Source: Bicyclus anynana
Lineage: Eukaryota; Arthropoda; Insecta; Lepidoptera; Nymphalidae
DNA length: 64,000 bases
Direction of reading: 5' to 3'
NCBI RefSeq assembly: GCF_947172395.1
Contig: NC_069087.1
Span: 16,374,889-16,438,888 of the forward strand
Below are positions 21,601 to 33,636 of the stretch, one piece after another (the first letter of the stretch is position 1; each line of letters opens with the position of its first letter). The notes beneath the pieces were generated by a model. It saw only the letters and a list, made by a program, of their open reading frames with translations, ran no database searches and was not told where the DNA came from. Position numbers and translations under genes: made by a program.

Positions 21601-22479
21601 ATAATAAATTCTTATTTAAAAAAAAACTGAGTTGTAGTAATTCGTTCGTAAAGTTCAGATTGCATTAAGAGATACGTTTTCATACGCTACACGATACCTC
21701 TCTCAAAACTAGTACCTACCTACTCATAAAATATTAAAAATTAATAAATTTCTGTGTTGAATAAAAATATAACATTTTTGCGTACTGTGTATTTCTTCAA
21801 CAGCGTACTGTAATAAAACACGAAGTACAATAATATGTTATGTTAATATTACAGTTCAGTTAGCAACCCTAGTTACACCTAATGAATTGGTTGTCTCGTC
21901 TAATGGCGCGTTTTGCTGATAAGTTTTGAGGAAGCGATTCGAAATGCCGTGTTCACATCAGTGTTATCTTCGGCCTCGGAACAATATTTTTAGTTGTTTA
22001 CCTATCAGGTAGTAAGTACTCAATCTTAATTAAGAATCTATCGCCTATAAAAGTAAAGTCACAACGCTTTACACCAACTAACAAGTCGTCCTTACTGGAG
22101 AGAGGATTTTAGGTATTTTGATTTTGATTCTAAAACCACCAACTCCCCCAACTGCTTCCCGCTGCTATCGAGAATATCTTGGAAGAAAAATAAGATAAAA
22201 AATTTATAACTCTAACCTAAGATCGAACAATCCGAAGCTACATAGGCTGACCACGCGTCCAATGATGCTGTTAAGCTTAGCTAATATGACAAAGTTGTAT
22301 ATTTTTATATTGTATTTCCACTTAACTTCTGCACCACAATAAGAACAAACACAATACAGAAGCATGCTGTGAACTCACAAAAGCCGTCCTTATCGTATAG
22401 ATACTGATTACGGTTCAGCGAAGCCTATAAACTCCGATGTTCTAGTATCCTTATTAGTAAAATCGTGGACCTAAAAGCT
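21601..22479. other. AT-rich unassigned DNA
   Basis: No gene recognised. A good TATA-like CCTATAAAAG occurs at about 22044-22053, but no supported transcript follows. Confidence 0.4.
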
Positions 22480-22700
22480 TCAGGGGAATGCTCCCGTTCT
22501 CCGTTCCCCGTCGCGCGCGCAGCATAGTAATTAAGAAGGGCCCGCAAGACGTTACCGTACACGGCGTTCGCACGCTCCAGATTGTGCGCGCTCGCGTATT
22601 GCGTATAAAGTACGGACGTGTTCGTGTAAGTCGGGCTGATTGCCGTTCGGACTGGCGGCTACAGACGTGCCGACTTGCGATGATGTTTTCCTGGATGGCT
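22480..22700. other. GC/CpG-rich island
   Basis: A sharp rise in GC and CpG (GTCGCGCGCGCAGC, GTGCGCGCTCGCG). Both strands are open for 84-85 codons, as expected from the composition. The products are Arg-rich and unrecognised. It could be a small CpG island or the GC-rich part of a decayed retroelement. Confidence 0.4.
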
Positions 22701-22706
22701 TTAGAA

Positions 22707-22738
22707 GTCAAAATATGGCTAAGACCCCATATTTTGAC
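22707..22738. repeat. 12-bp hairpin at edge of GC island
   Basis: GTCAAAATATGG (22707-22718) and its exact inverse CCATATTTTGAC (22727-22738), with an 8-base loop. Confidence 0.85.
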
Positions 22739-24652
22739 ATAATATTATGATGAGGTATGTTAGGTTATAACTTATAACATCATCATGGAACCGCTTCTAG
22801 TCACTATCATCTTCTCGTTTGAAAGATTAAGTCTAACTACTCCGTCATACTACGCCGCACTGGCTTAAAGTAGATTTATCGTCGTCAAATATAATAATAG
22901 TATGTATACCTAATGTATAATTCTATAGACTATTACATACATACAGTTATATAATAAAATAATTGTGAATGTTTTGCATATATCAAATTATATGTAAAAC
23001 CCCATAATACAATCTCAGACAAGCTGTCATTAAGAGCTAGGCTACGCTACTAATTTCATCTCAGCCCCCTTAATTTATTATAAAATTCATGAAATCTTCC
23101 TCACTCACAGTAAATTGTTGGTTGCCGACTTGTTGATACGTCTATAGATATCTTTTCTGAAATATCATATTATTTAATATTGAACTCACTGTCAAAATCA
23201 TAAGATCGCTTTTTGAATGCACCGCTACACTTCGATGCTGTTTAACATGGGTAATGTTCTAAAGTCCAGTTACACAGAGACGCGGAAATATTAAAGGGAC
23301 AAAAAGATTATGCGCTTTTCGTGTTTAGGTTTTTTTGTGGAAACCTTGGAATGTGTGTTTTTAGTGAGAAACGCCGCCCACTCCGAGTTCCTTGTTGGGT
23401 CTAATAAACATGCTTGTATACGTTGATTATGTAATTAAGTAAACATTAGGTAGATATGTATTTACATAATTTTACGTAACTCTATCTACTAAATGCTCAA
23501 ACCAATTACCTATGGACTTGTATCGCTCCAAGAAAATTGTCTGTCGTTTTTTGAAGGAGATGAGCTAAACTCACAATATATATATATCTTGTGTCCTTAC
23601 ACTATAAATTTAAATCGTTATACACACACATCATCGAAACATCGATTCTTTAGACGTAGTTTGTATATACAAGTTAGATCGTGATCATATACTTTTGACA
23701 GAGGGTAACGTCTAGCGAGGCAGGTCCTATGTTAATTGGTCTGAGACTAAATGTATATAACTTGAGTTATTAAGAACTCCAGTCTAGTATTTCCACGTTA
23801 TTCTTTTAGATTATTGACTTTGTTCCTCCACCTTCAGCCTCTTATGGTATACCAAAATATACCAAGCATGAATCTGAAGAGCTACGTAATCGTATATCCT
23901 TTGGTATACGTACTAAGGATAGTACGTAGTTTGGTTCCTCTTTTTGACACAGACATCAAATATAAGGAACGCTTTTCCTGCTTACGGTTTCTCCATTTAC
24001 AATTTGGGTATCAAAATTTGGTAATCAAGTCGAGTGAATAGGTAATGGTCTCCACGATACCGATCAATCTAGTGTGGAGACCACAGGCAATCTTATGGTT
24101 ATTTGTATGTATTTTTTGGTTAATAAAGATTTTATTTATTTTTATTATTTTATTTTAATGCCAGGAAAGTACGTTCTACCGTAGGCTGCTAATCAGTCGT
24201 GATTTTAGCTCACCGTTAGCCTGTATTACTAAATAATACTTGCATAAATGTATTTAATAATTTAGTAAAGTAAAGAAGTGCACAACAATAAAGTATTGTT
24301 TTTATTACGGCCGCGTTATCTGTGTGGCACCTATCGCGATCGTTTCACTCATCGGCGATACCATCGAGCGATCGACACGGATCCTATGACTGACACGCCA
24401 AGAGCAGACTTGCAGATATTCCGATGATAGAACAATTTATAGTATATAGACCTATATTTGTAATATACAGTTGTACTGTTGTATTTTTCATTATTTTACA
24501 AATTATAATCTTGGTATCTTAATCATAAAAAAAAACATTTTTATTGATCTATTTCTTAAGATGATTGTTGACTGAAATACTGCTGTAGGTATGAGTAGAT
24601 GCTTAACAGATTTAAATGTAGCTTTTGTGTTGGATTTAATGAACTTGTTCAC
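22739..24652. other. AT-rich unassigned DNA
   Basis: No gene or dispersed repeat recognised. Frames at 23493-23684 and 23814-24041 (63 and 75 codons) look like chance. A TATATATATA run lies at about 23576-23587. Confidence 0.4.
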
Positions 24653-24701
24653 ATGTTTTGGATTACAATAGCGTACATGACGCTATTGTAATCCAAAACA
24701 T
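24653..24701. repeat. Perfect 22-bp inverted repeat, 5-base loop
   Basis: 24653-24674 (ATGTTTTGGATTACAATAGC + GT) is the exact reverse complement of 24680-24701. The loop is ACATG. The stem is 22 bp without mismatch in an otherwise repeat-free setting. Confidence 0.92.
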
Positions 24702-26934
24702 ATAATATAAATAGTATGGAAGCAATAGTTTAATTGCAAAGTTAGCAACAAAATCGCCTTTCGCTATATGTATATACGAGCATGTATTACGAGTAATCTT
24801 TCAATTTATTCTGTCAAAGTAGATGACCAGTGGGTCAACTAGTTTGATAGAATAAGTCGTCTTTTCGATTCTGAAGGGTAGGGGGACATTCCTTTTTCCA
24901 AGCGATCGACACGGTTTTATAAATTTAATTAAACCGCCCGTCGCAGCTTTAGCTGATTATATTTTTATCTTAACACGCGCGCGGTTAAAAATACGCCAAA
25001 GCTCCTCGCAGATAAGATAACACTCTGCGGTATACCGCAGATAGTGATGCGGCTTAAAGGAGGCTTTACTGTTCGAGCGTGTTTAATCTCATTTATATAG
25101 GCAATATAACCGCTTTTTCCGTACTAGTTTTGAGGATTCAATTTGAAAAGTAGATTTCAACTGCGTGATTTTTTTAAGGGCATAGTGAAAGTACAAGTTG
25201 TTAAGACTTATTAAGTAAGCCTCGAATCGAATTGGCAGGACAGCGCACATGCGAGTATAAGACATGTTCTGTGCCAAGAATTGCCCTTTCATAGGCGAGA
25301 GTTTTTCACTTACGTATCAATTAATTGGCCATCTGCTGGTTCTTTAAAAAGTTTTCATTTTGTTTTTCGAAGTTCATTAGGGGTCACCTCGTTATATCTG
25401 CCGTTTTACATCTTTGCATCTGGCAAGAGCAAGACAGCGCAAATATGTATAACAAAATCTTAATAAAAACACGTCGCCAAATTTAAGTGGACTGTTAGTT
25501 ATCGCCAAGTGAATATCGCAGTTAAACGATAATTTGACCCATTTGAAATAAGTTAACCCAAATACAACAATAGAAGACATCGTTAATAACTTGTAATGAT
25601 CCTGTCAGTTGTGGACTTGATTTATCGTCGGTGACGTCATAACCTCCTTTCCGCTAACCGCCGCGTTTTACGTGCTGTAACCGGGTTACGTTGGGCCCTT
25701 TAGTCTCAAGGTTGTAAATCATTAATCAAGGATGCTAATTGGGTTGTATACCATATTTAACTCCCTTGTTTCGGTCTTTAAAGACTTCGTCTTTGTTCGT
25801 CTAAAGAAAGAATCACGTGATGTATGGATAACCCAAATTTTGAGTAATCCAAAAAGCTTAGCTTGGGCTTTTGATTAAATTACTCGAGATTTTCGATATA
25901 CCTAGGTAAAATAGTATGAACACTCTCGCTAGCGAAATCGCAGGCAACAGATTAATTATAGACATATCAATCAATCCATAACAGCTTCCATACCAATCTT
26001 AAATAAAAACATTTCTCTCTAGTCTGTATAGCCGTTTGATTTCCGGCTTGAGTTTCAGTCTTATTTCGTTTAAAATGTGACAAAATAAAGTACGGATTTT
26101 TGTTCACAGAAAATAAATCACTTTGTGCGATAATCGATATTTAATCAAAGCAAACTCGTAAAGTCTTGCGTCGCGAATCGATTCGACGCGACTCGAATCG
26201 AATCGACTTTCCTGGCAAGTTCGCGACGCATGATCGCGCGATCGAGCGATTTACCTCACGGCTATGTAAATAGAAATTGTGCAAGTATCAAACGATTATT
26301 GTCGTAGAAAGTATTTGCAAGTTTTGCGACAGTTTCGCTAATAAAAGGAGGTAGTCGTGTTGGTATTTAACTGTTTCACAGATTGATTTGTCAACGGTTG
26401 TCAACGAAAATGTTGAAAGTGAAACCGGCTTACTTTCCAGATGTTAAAAAGAAAAGCGAAGTAAAACGCATCAGTTGACGCTTTGGTAAAACAGTAAGAG
26501 GCCAATACTAACCGATAGGATATCTTTATCAATTAAATTTTTTCATTATTATGTTAAATGTAAAAAATAAAGTCAGTATTACAGTTCGATTTTATTATCA
26601 TCAGCCAAATTAATTAGGCTGTGTCTTCTGAATGCTAGAGAAGAAACCTAGCTACCTATTGTTGATTTACGATGGGGCTGCTACATGAAGAGAATTGGAT
26701 AAAATATTGCAACTAGAAATGTTTGTTTTGGTAAAAGCAAATGGCTAAAATGTAATTGGTTTTTGTCTTTATGTCTCGCTGCTCTGAATTATTAACATAA
26801 CCCTTCTTTGCCTTCACCGTTGTCGAAAAAAAATCTTGATAGACGTGCACCATGACCTAAATGAATTTACAAAGTGGATACCAGTACGTGTGTGCCAATA
26901 GTTTATCAATAATTCATCATGTCCCAATTTGAAT
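24702..26934. other. Unassigned DNA with a palindromic CG patch
   Basis: No gene recognised. At 26167-26230 an 11-bp inverted repeat (TGCGTCGCGAA / TTCGCGACGCA) encloses a 9-bp one (TCGATTCGA / TCGAATCGA). The frames at 25089-25580 are short and unrecognised. Confidence 0.4.
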
Positions 26935-27212
26935 GGCACCCCCCAACCTTTGGCCGGCGTTTGCCAGTCACGGGGGGACCTTGGTGTCCCGAGGCGGTGT
27001 TTCTAATCGTGACCGCCCGCCGATCCCTTTCGCGATAATATCTGTCTGCATTGTGTTTGCACCGGTTGTGTTGTTGTGTTGCTGGTATTGTTACACTGTG
27101 TGCTCGAACTAGTTGTCGCCCATGACTTTGTCATACTAGTTGATGGTTTAACTCGATCGCTCGTTTCAACACCCACCGCATAAGAGGCATTTCTTACGGC
27201 CAGTTTCTTCAT
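26935..27212 (-). mobile_element. Possible 5' part of a LINE ORF, minus strand
   Basis: From ATG at 27212 the minus strand is open for 69 codons: MKKLAVRNASYAVGVETSDR, then a Ser/Thr/Gln-rich stretch, then a stop. Past the stop the same frame reads KHRLGTPRSPRDWQTPAK and GVPFKLGHDE. This resembles what I remember of the region just upstream of the endonuclease domain in lepidopteran RTE-like ORFs. If so it is a dead 5' fragment. Assignment is from memory and uncertain. Confidence 0.35.
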
Positions 27213-27757
27213 CGCAAGTAACAGTCAAAGTAACGTCATAAATCAAAAGTGACAGACTTATTTACTGAAAAATAAAGTCTTCTTTACTACTTACTAATTT
27301 TACTGCTACTTTAGCTTTACATGAAGAAACTGGCTGTTAGACTAGAATCACTGTGTTGGTTTAAGAGCCTGTGACCATACGTTGCGACAAACAACGTTAA
27401 ACAACTTAAACGTCTCTAGCAAAGGGTTGCTATTAAGGGTGGCGACTAGAAACATGGTTTCTCATGTAACTTCGAAGAAAATATAAAACGAGCCATGTTA
27501 TTGGGTACTTAATTGAGGGTCGACTTTAATTCCAAAGATTAGACTATAACATCTCTGGGTAAACGATAGCTTCGTTTCTTTTGCTATCAGGATCAATATT
27601 TCTGATCTAGTAAAAATTAAAGCTTATACTTAGTTGATTTGGTTGTTAGCTTCTACCAACATGATAGAAATTTCATAGATGCCTACGATACTAACCTATG
27701 GTTCGATGATACTTTTAAATAAGTTTGTAAAATGGTGGTAAACAAAAATAATAAACC

Positions 27758-27924
27758 TTGGCTGAGTTTGTTGTGGGCTCTTCTCGGACCAAGGCGCTTT
27801 GGAACCCTTGGAACTTTAATTTTAAGTTTTCGACTATTATTACCACCATTAGATTCAAATAAATTATGACATAATCCTGACCTTTCAAAAGTGCTTGTAA
27901 ACTAAGCCTAATTGAAATGAATAG
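27758..27924 (+). mobile_element. Retrotransposon tail (family E)
   Basis: TGGCTGAGTTTGTTGTGGGC, TCTTCTCGGACCAAGGCGCT, TTGGAACCCTTGGAAC, TTTTAAGTTTTCGACTATTA, CCTTTCAAAAGTGCTTGTAA, and AATTGAAATGAAT occur in order. This is the fullest of three copies (others at 8872 and 46025). The 83-codon minus frame across it is not a gene. Confidence 0.8.
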
Positions 27925-30900
27925 GTGCATTTGCGCAGGTCTGACCATGACAGGTTCTTTGACCATAATATTACACTTTTGACATAAACTCAGTTCACTT
28001 AGTTGCAGTTAATTTTCCATGTAATTTAAGGTAAGACGGTACATTTAGAATGAAGGATAGCTGATTAATTATAGTCCCTCGCAAACTCACATTGAAGCGA
28101 AGTGATTGGCAAGTCTACGCTCTAAATCCCTCTTACTTTAAGCTCATTAATGAGTTGACTGAAACCTGAGAAGTCCGAAGTTCAATCCCCGTATCAAATA
28201 AGTTTCAGGAAATTACTTGTATCTAAATGGACGAGATTTTATACATTTACGAAGCATAGTATAGTGTTGCTACATAATTAATAAATCAATTAGTTGTAGC
28301 AATTTCGAGCTGTAGGTACGTTTTACCATCCTCTTAACTCCAATTTAAATATATATTTTTAATATTAATTAAAAGACCACGTTTAACAAATTGCTTGGTG
28401 GCAGTTTTAATCAACGCTGCAAATATTTCCATATTATTTTGTTTTACTTCATAAAGTCATGCGTGTAGTTTGAGTTCTTTGAAGTGTAGTTGGTAGGCGC
28501 GTCTGGCTTTAATTAAAAAAACTCAAAAGCCCAAAAACATATTGAGTTGTAATTGTTTTTAACGAGGTGTAACTTGTGTAACCGTTACATAGTATGATCG
28601 ACTCGCTGTTAATAATTTACAACTTAGAAAATAGTGTGTTATTTTATTTTCATTATCATTCATAATTCATTTTTGATCAGCGACAGCGATCCCATCTAAT
28701 AATAGATGACTAAATAGAAGGTCGACATTTTAAAACAAATGTTCCTATTAATTTAAAAAATATTTAGATATCTATTTCCATTGGAAACATTATTTTTAAC
28801 TACCTCAAGTAATTTTATAGTTAATAAGTTAGAGATTTATAATTTAAATACTTCTATTTTATTAAGTTTTAGTTCATTAAAATTTATATGTTGAAGAATT
28901 TCTTACCATTCCATAATTAATTTAGCATTTTTTAACAAATAAATAAATTATTTTATTTGTAATAACTATATTATTTAGCTTTTTATACAGATATTTAATT
29001 TGTTTAACTCGAGTTGAGACTCAAACACTACCAACTAATTCACAAGAACTACTTACGCCATAGAAGTCGTGAAAACTTAACCAAGTTCTCAATGCGCTTT
29101 GGTCAACAGCACTGCTACTTCAATCCGCATAGCCATTGCCACCACGTGTGCCGCGCGGGTGACTCACACCGTCATACGCCGCCCATGTCATAACATGTCC
29201 GTGTCACAACATGCCCATGTCACAACATGCCCATGTTTACGTGTGCCGTATCTATTCGCCGGCCAGACGCGACCTTTTGTCGTACGGAATTTTTTACTGA
29301 ATAAAACATAAGCTAGTTACCGCCGCTTGCGTTAGTGCCCTATCCGCAATCTTGCATAGCTATCTCTTTGGTCATATCGTGATAAAGGACCTCCTTTAAA
29401 AATCAAGTTTTAATAGGTCTTGTGATGTGATGGTTTTCTGATTGTACTCGTATACCTCGCTTACTAAAATTTTTCTAGTAAAGACCACAGAGGATCACAG
29501 AGGGTGTTGTTTATTTATTGAATTGAAGCTTGATTTTGACTCGATATTTTCATAACCGTCTATTATTATTCTATCAAAAAAATGTAACTCTTCAATTACA
29601 TAAAATATTGGAGCTCCGATTTGTGATAACGTTGGGAAAGACGGCGATTTAGAAATTTAAAAACCGTTAAATATCATAACAAACTGTCAACTGTTGAAGA
29701 CCACTGTAATTGAATTTTATGCTCTACGGAGTAGTAAATTATCAATTTCAAAACTCCACCGCGTCGCCATTTTGTGTTAGATCTTCCATAAAATATTACC
29801 AAACGCGGTTCAGATTCTCACGTGTCTAAATCACTGATTAATGGAGCGAGATACGGTGTTTGGCGTCGTTCCGCCATCATCAATATCAATTCGGGGCCCC
29901 AAAAACAATCGATAATCGCCTTTTTATTATTCACCGATCGCATGACGCCTGCTCGACCGTGAAACCTTCTCTGACAACTCCTATTAGCGTATTTTTATCA
30001 GGACAAAAAACTATATCAAGATCTTCTTGCTACGTATTTAATTTCGTTTTGTTAGATTCTGCTTTTAGATCCTCTTCTTTCGGTAAGCGTGTTATAGCAG
30101 TTCTTTCTGTTGCCAGACAAAATTTCTGGATTACTCCCCCGCACTAATTATTTATTACTAAAAAATTCATTTATGGATAATTCATCTGAGGCAATAACAA
30201 CAAACCAATTAATGGTCCGAACATTAAAAAAACAAGCCTTTGTATTTTTGGAACTGATAAATAAAGTCTAAACGTGACCACATAAATTTTGCGGTGAGTC
30301 GTAAAAGATGCTCTTGTCGTTTCTTAAGTGAACAAAAACGGTCATTATGTTTGGCTCAATTAAAGCCCACGACCTTGACTTTTGACGGTCACATGCTGAG
30401 TGCTATAGCATGTATTTTTTAAATATTGTCCTTTCAGTTTTAGAAAAGTTCATTATAGTACGTACAATTTTATTGGACTAATGTAACCAAATTATTAAAT
30501 TTTGGCGTCATATACAATCTTGTTGTCCCGTCTCCAGAGGTCAGCAATCAAGGTTATTGCACTTTAATCCTATGTTAACTTTTTTTTTTAATTTTGACAA
30601 TTATGTTTTAATCCCTATTATTCAGTATTAAAATGTCAGTAATCTTTTAATTCCTTGTTTTGGTTTCTGCGACATTGTTAGCTTAGAGAAATTTCTGAAG
30701 TAGTACCTACTGGGCATAGAACAAAAAGGAATCATGTTTGTTTATATTGATTTTATTTTTCACATATAATTAATGAACCGTAAATTAGACTGCCCAAAAT
30801 GTAACTAAAGTGGGTGTTTTGTATATAGCAACAACAAATTTACGAGTGTTCTTAAATGGTTGGCAACAATAACCTCCAATTTATTTGCGAAGGTCTTGAA

Positions 30901-31288
30901 ATTTTTAAGGTCTCTAAATTTTGCGATTTGTTTTAGGGTATTGGAATAATGAGTTTATGAGAATATATTATTGCTTATATGTGTTTTCCGTTAGCTTTTT
31001 GTTTCCTTTTCAAAGTAATATTATTTTATAACAATTTTATGTGACATTTCATGATTATTATATCATTTCGTTCTCATCATTATTAGCCTCTGTTAACAGC
31101 CTGCTACAGAGCCAGGCCTCTTTAATTCTAAGGTTAGATCTAGTTAACATCATTCTAATAACTACCAATTTGTTGCATTTGTTGCATTTGTTACAAACTT
31201 CATACCTACTCGTATACATCGGAAACTGTACTTATAATTAGTTTATAATAATAATTCATCTTAAACTTTGTTTCTTTTGTTTCTGCAG
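27925..31288. other. Start of a transposon-poor block
   Basis: No clear mobile element recognised. A weak B-box-like AGTTCAATCCCC lies at about 28180. Open frames (29099-29311, 29860-30147) are short and unrecognised. A TTTGTTGCA triplet repeat lies at about 31168-31195. The stretch ends in a strong acceptor-like tract, TTTCTTTTGTTTCTGCAG (31271-31288), with no supported exon after it. Confidence 0.45.
29181..29236. repeat. 16-bp minisatellite
   Basis: About three and a half units of CATGTCACAACATGCC with small changes (CATGTCATAACATGTC, CGTGTCACAACATGCC, CATGTCACAACATGCC, CATGTTTACG). Confidence 0.85.
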
Positions 31289-31406
31289 AACCCACAATAC
31301 GCTTAGTCACGTCGCGCTTTATCGCTCTATCTAATTTAGTATGGGCGTTTAATGGGTCATTGATTGCCACCACTCGCTCCCCGATTTGTCTTGGTTTGGG
31401 AACGCG

Positions 31407-31435
31407 GAAACGACTTGATCACAACAAGTCGTTTC
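31407..31435. repeat. 11-bp perfect hairpin
   Basis: GAAACGACTTG (31407-31417) and CAAGTCGTTTC (31425-31435) with a 7-base loop, about 120 bases after the acceptor-like tract. Confidence 0.85.
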
Positions 31436-33550
31436 TGACATGGCTCGCGGGAGTGTAACGAACCTTGAACTTGGTTAGCTTTAAATACGTATGACGGTTG
31501 AGATGCTTCTAAGTATGTGTCAAATGTACCTACTGTTTAAAGTTGTTTTCTTAATTAAGGTGTGTGTTGATGATGAGCTTTTCTTACGTTATTACGAAGC
31601 TTCAGTATTCATATCCTACTTAGTATTATAAGATCACAAATGCCAAAGCCTGCTATCCAAAAATCTACTAATAAAATTGCATTAATATTAATAAAATTTA
31701 CAAATTTTAATAAGAGCATTGAAATTTAAATAAAAAGCTTGAAGTGCAACTCAACTACCTATTTTTTTATTTGTGTTTTATTTAATCAAAAATGATTAAT
31801 AATCGGTAAAGCAATGGCTGCCAATAAATTGTGCTTCTTATTAAATTTTGCAAGTTATTAAAGCTCCTGTATTATATTAGTTACTAACTGAAAGTATATT
31901 ATATGCATTTTTGAGTTAACAACGTTAAATACTTTGGAGGGCAGATCAAAATGTTTCTGTATTTTGTTTATATTAATCTGTTTTTTCTATGGTGGTATCT
32001 TTATACGTAGTCGGATGTGTTTAGTGTGTAGTTAAGATTTTCAATGGTTTATTTTTTTGTTTGTCTGGTAAACCAAAGTTTTGTTTAAGCTCATCAAAAT
32101 TGGTTGGGTGTTACGAGACAATGTTTATTTTCTATGTCTATGATTGTTTATTTTATCAACTATGAAGGGATATTGCCGTTGACAGCGTCAGCAAGAATGC
32201 AAACCACTTCCGCCATATGGCGGGCGCCCGCGCCTCACGACGCCTGCGTCGCGCCGCGGTTACGCTTTGTTGACTTTTATTTACGCCGACAGTTACATCG
32301 ACCTTAGGGCTGCTGTGCAGTTCTGGTGTCTAACCGTCAACAACTTTTCCCTTTTTATTCATTTCGTTAAGTTGTTTATTCATAGATTGTTCTATTATTT
32401 AAACTTTATGAATTAGTTATGGTTTCGTCAACGTGCAGATTGCATGGAGATTTTTTATTTTATTTTAAACGTTACCATGACCATTTCTTCTTTTCCCTGT
32501 AACTAAACTTGTGCCAGGAGTAGATACGACAATATCCCAGCGGGGATTTAACTATTATGTATTAATTTTGACTCTACACCGTGGAGGTATTGTAAAGTTT
32601 CTACAAACATACACACAGTTTCAGATTGGCTATTGTAATACAAGTATAGACACTTTTTATTGTACGTAATTTCGACAGGTAACAAACAGCTGTTTCACGA
32701 GAAGCAAAATAACAAATTGTTAAGTATGTTATACAGAACTTGTAAACCATAAAAACTTGTTAAGGGTAGTGTAAAAAAAATATCGTAAAATATTTAAACA
32801 ACTCTAAGTTATACATATCACAAGCAAATAAATTAAACGCAACTGCGCTAAACGGCGCCTTGAAGATATTAAACTCTGATCGAAATCAGTATTTATTAGC
32901 GACTAAAGTTGAAGCCGCAAGTAAAATGTCGACTGTAGCAAATTATAAATTGGAGGTTTAAACGCAATGTTGTCGATTTTGCATACAATGACGCCCTTTG
33001 TATACAATATCGAGGCTCCCCTTTGTCGGTATCTATAATTTTATTCCGAGTTTCGTAATTTCAAAATCGGCACTTGTTTGAAATTTGATCTGCCAACCCT
33101 GATCGGGACGATTTCTCAAAATTCGAGACCACACGTAGGTTCCCTGAATGCTATACTCACATCCTGTAGGAATGTATTATGCCATACTATACCGGAACAA
33201 CAATAAAATAATCATGCTGAATGACTGTCATACTAATTCAATACAATATGAGACGAAAACCTAGTACAGAATTTCAGAACGGATTTCAGTTATATATTTC
33301 TAGAGGAAACATCTCCATGGTCAGACTTAAGCTGCTCATATTTCGAGTAGGTTCATAGATGACGCTATAGGAAACCCTCATGTCTTCTTCTTCTTCATCA
33401 TGCCTTTCTTCAACATTAACTAGCACCTCTTGCCTAACCAGCGCATACTTTTTTTTACCAAATATTGCTTTCTGGATTACTGTTAAATCTAATAACAGAT
33501 CTTATTGTGTTATTAAGTTCATTTTGTATGAAATCTGCGCATAACTTATT
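31436..33550. other. Unassigned DNA with a GC palindromic spot
   Basis: No gene recognised. At 32200-32290 composition turns GC-rich, with CCGCCATATGGCGG (32210-32223) overlapping CGGGCGCCCG (32221-32230). A (CTT)n run lies at 33380-33396. Confidence 0.4.
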
Positions 33551-33636
33551 GACTAATAATTATTTTTTCTTCTACAGGTAAGCGACTTTACCACACACAT
33601 CGTCCGTCGACCAACACCTCTGCATTTAGTAAGTGA
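33551..33636 (+). promoter_or_regulatory. Candidate recursive splice site / 51-nt micro-exon
   Basis: GACTAATAATTATTTTTTCT, TCTACAG is followed directly by GTAAGC. A branch-like CTAAT, a pyrimidine tract and CAG abut a donor at 33577/33578, the layout of ratcheting (recursive) splice sites known in long insect introns. 51 bases downstream a second donor, GTAAGTGA, starts at 33629. The 51-nt interval is open in phase 0 (VSDFTTHIVRRPTPLHL), so it could also be an ordinary micro-exon. The host gene is unknown. Signals are seen; function is inference. Confidence 0.35.

Noticed and set aside
22044..22053. TATA box CCTATAAAAG as a promoter
   Set aside because: Good match, but no initiator, transcript or coding sequence downstream can be shown. 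Similar cases at 9318, 45203 and 59869 were rejected for the same reason.
24653..24701. A confident microRNA gene
   Set aside because: The stem is fully paired but the loop has only 5 bases and there is no extended lower stem; I recognise no mature microRNA sequence in it.
29181..29236. CRISPR array
   Set aside because: The units are contiguous 16-bp tandem repeats without spacers; the setting is eukaryotic.
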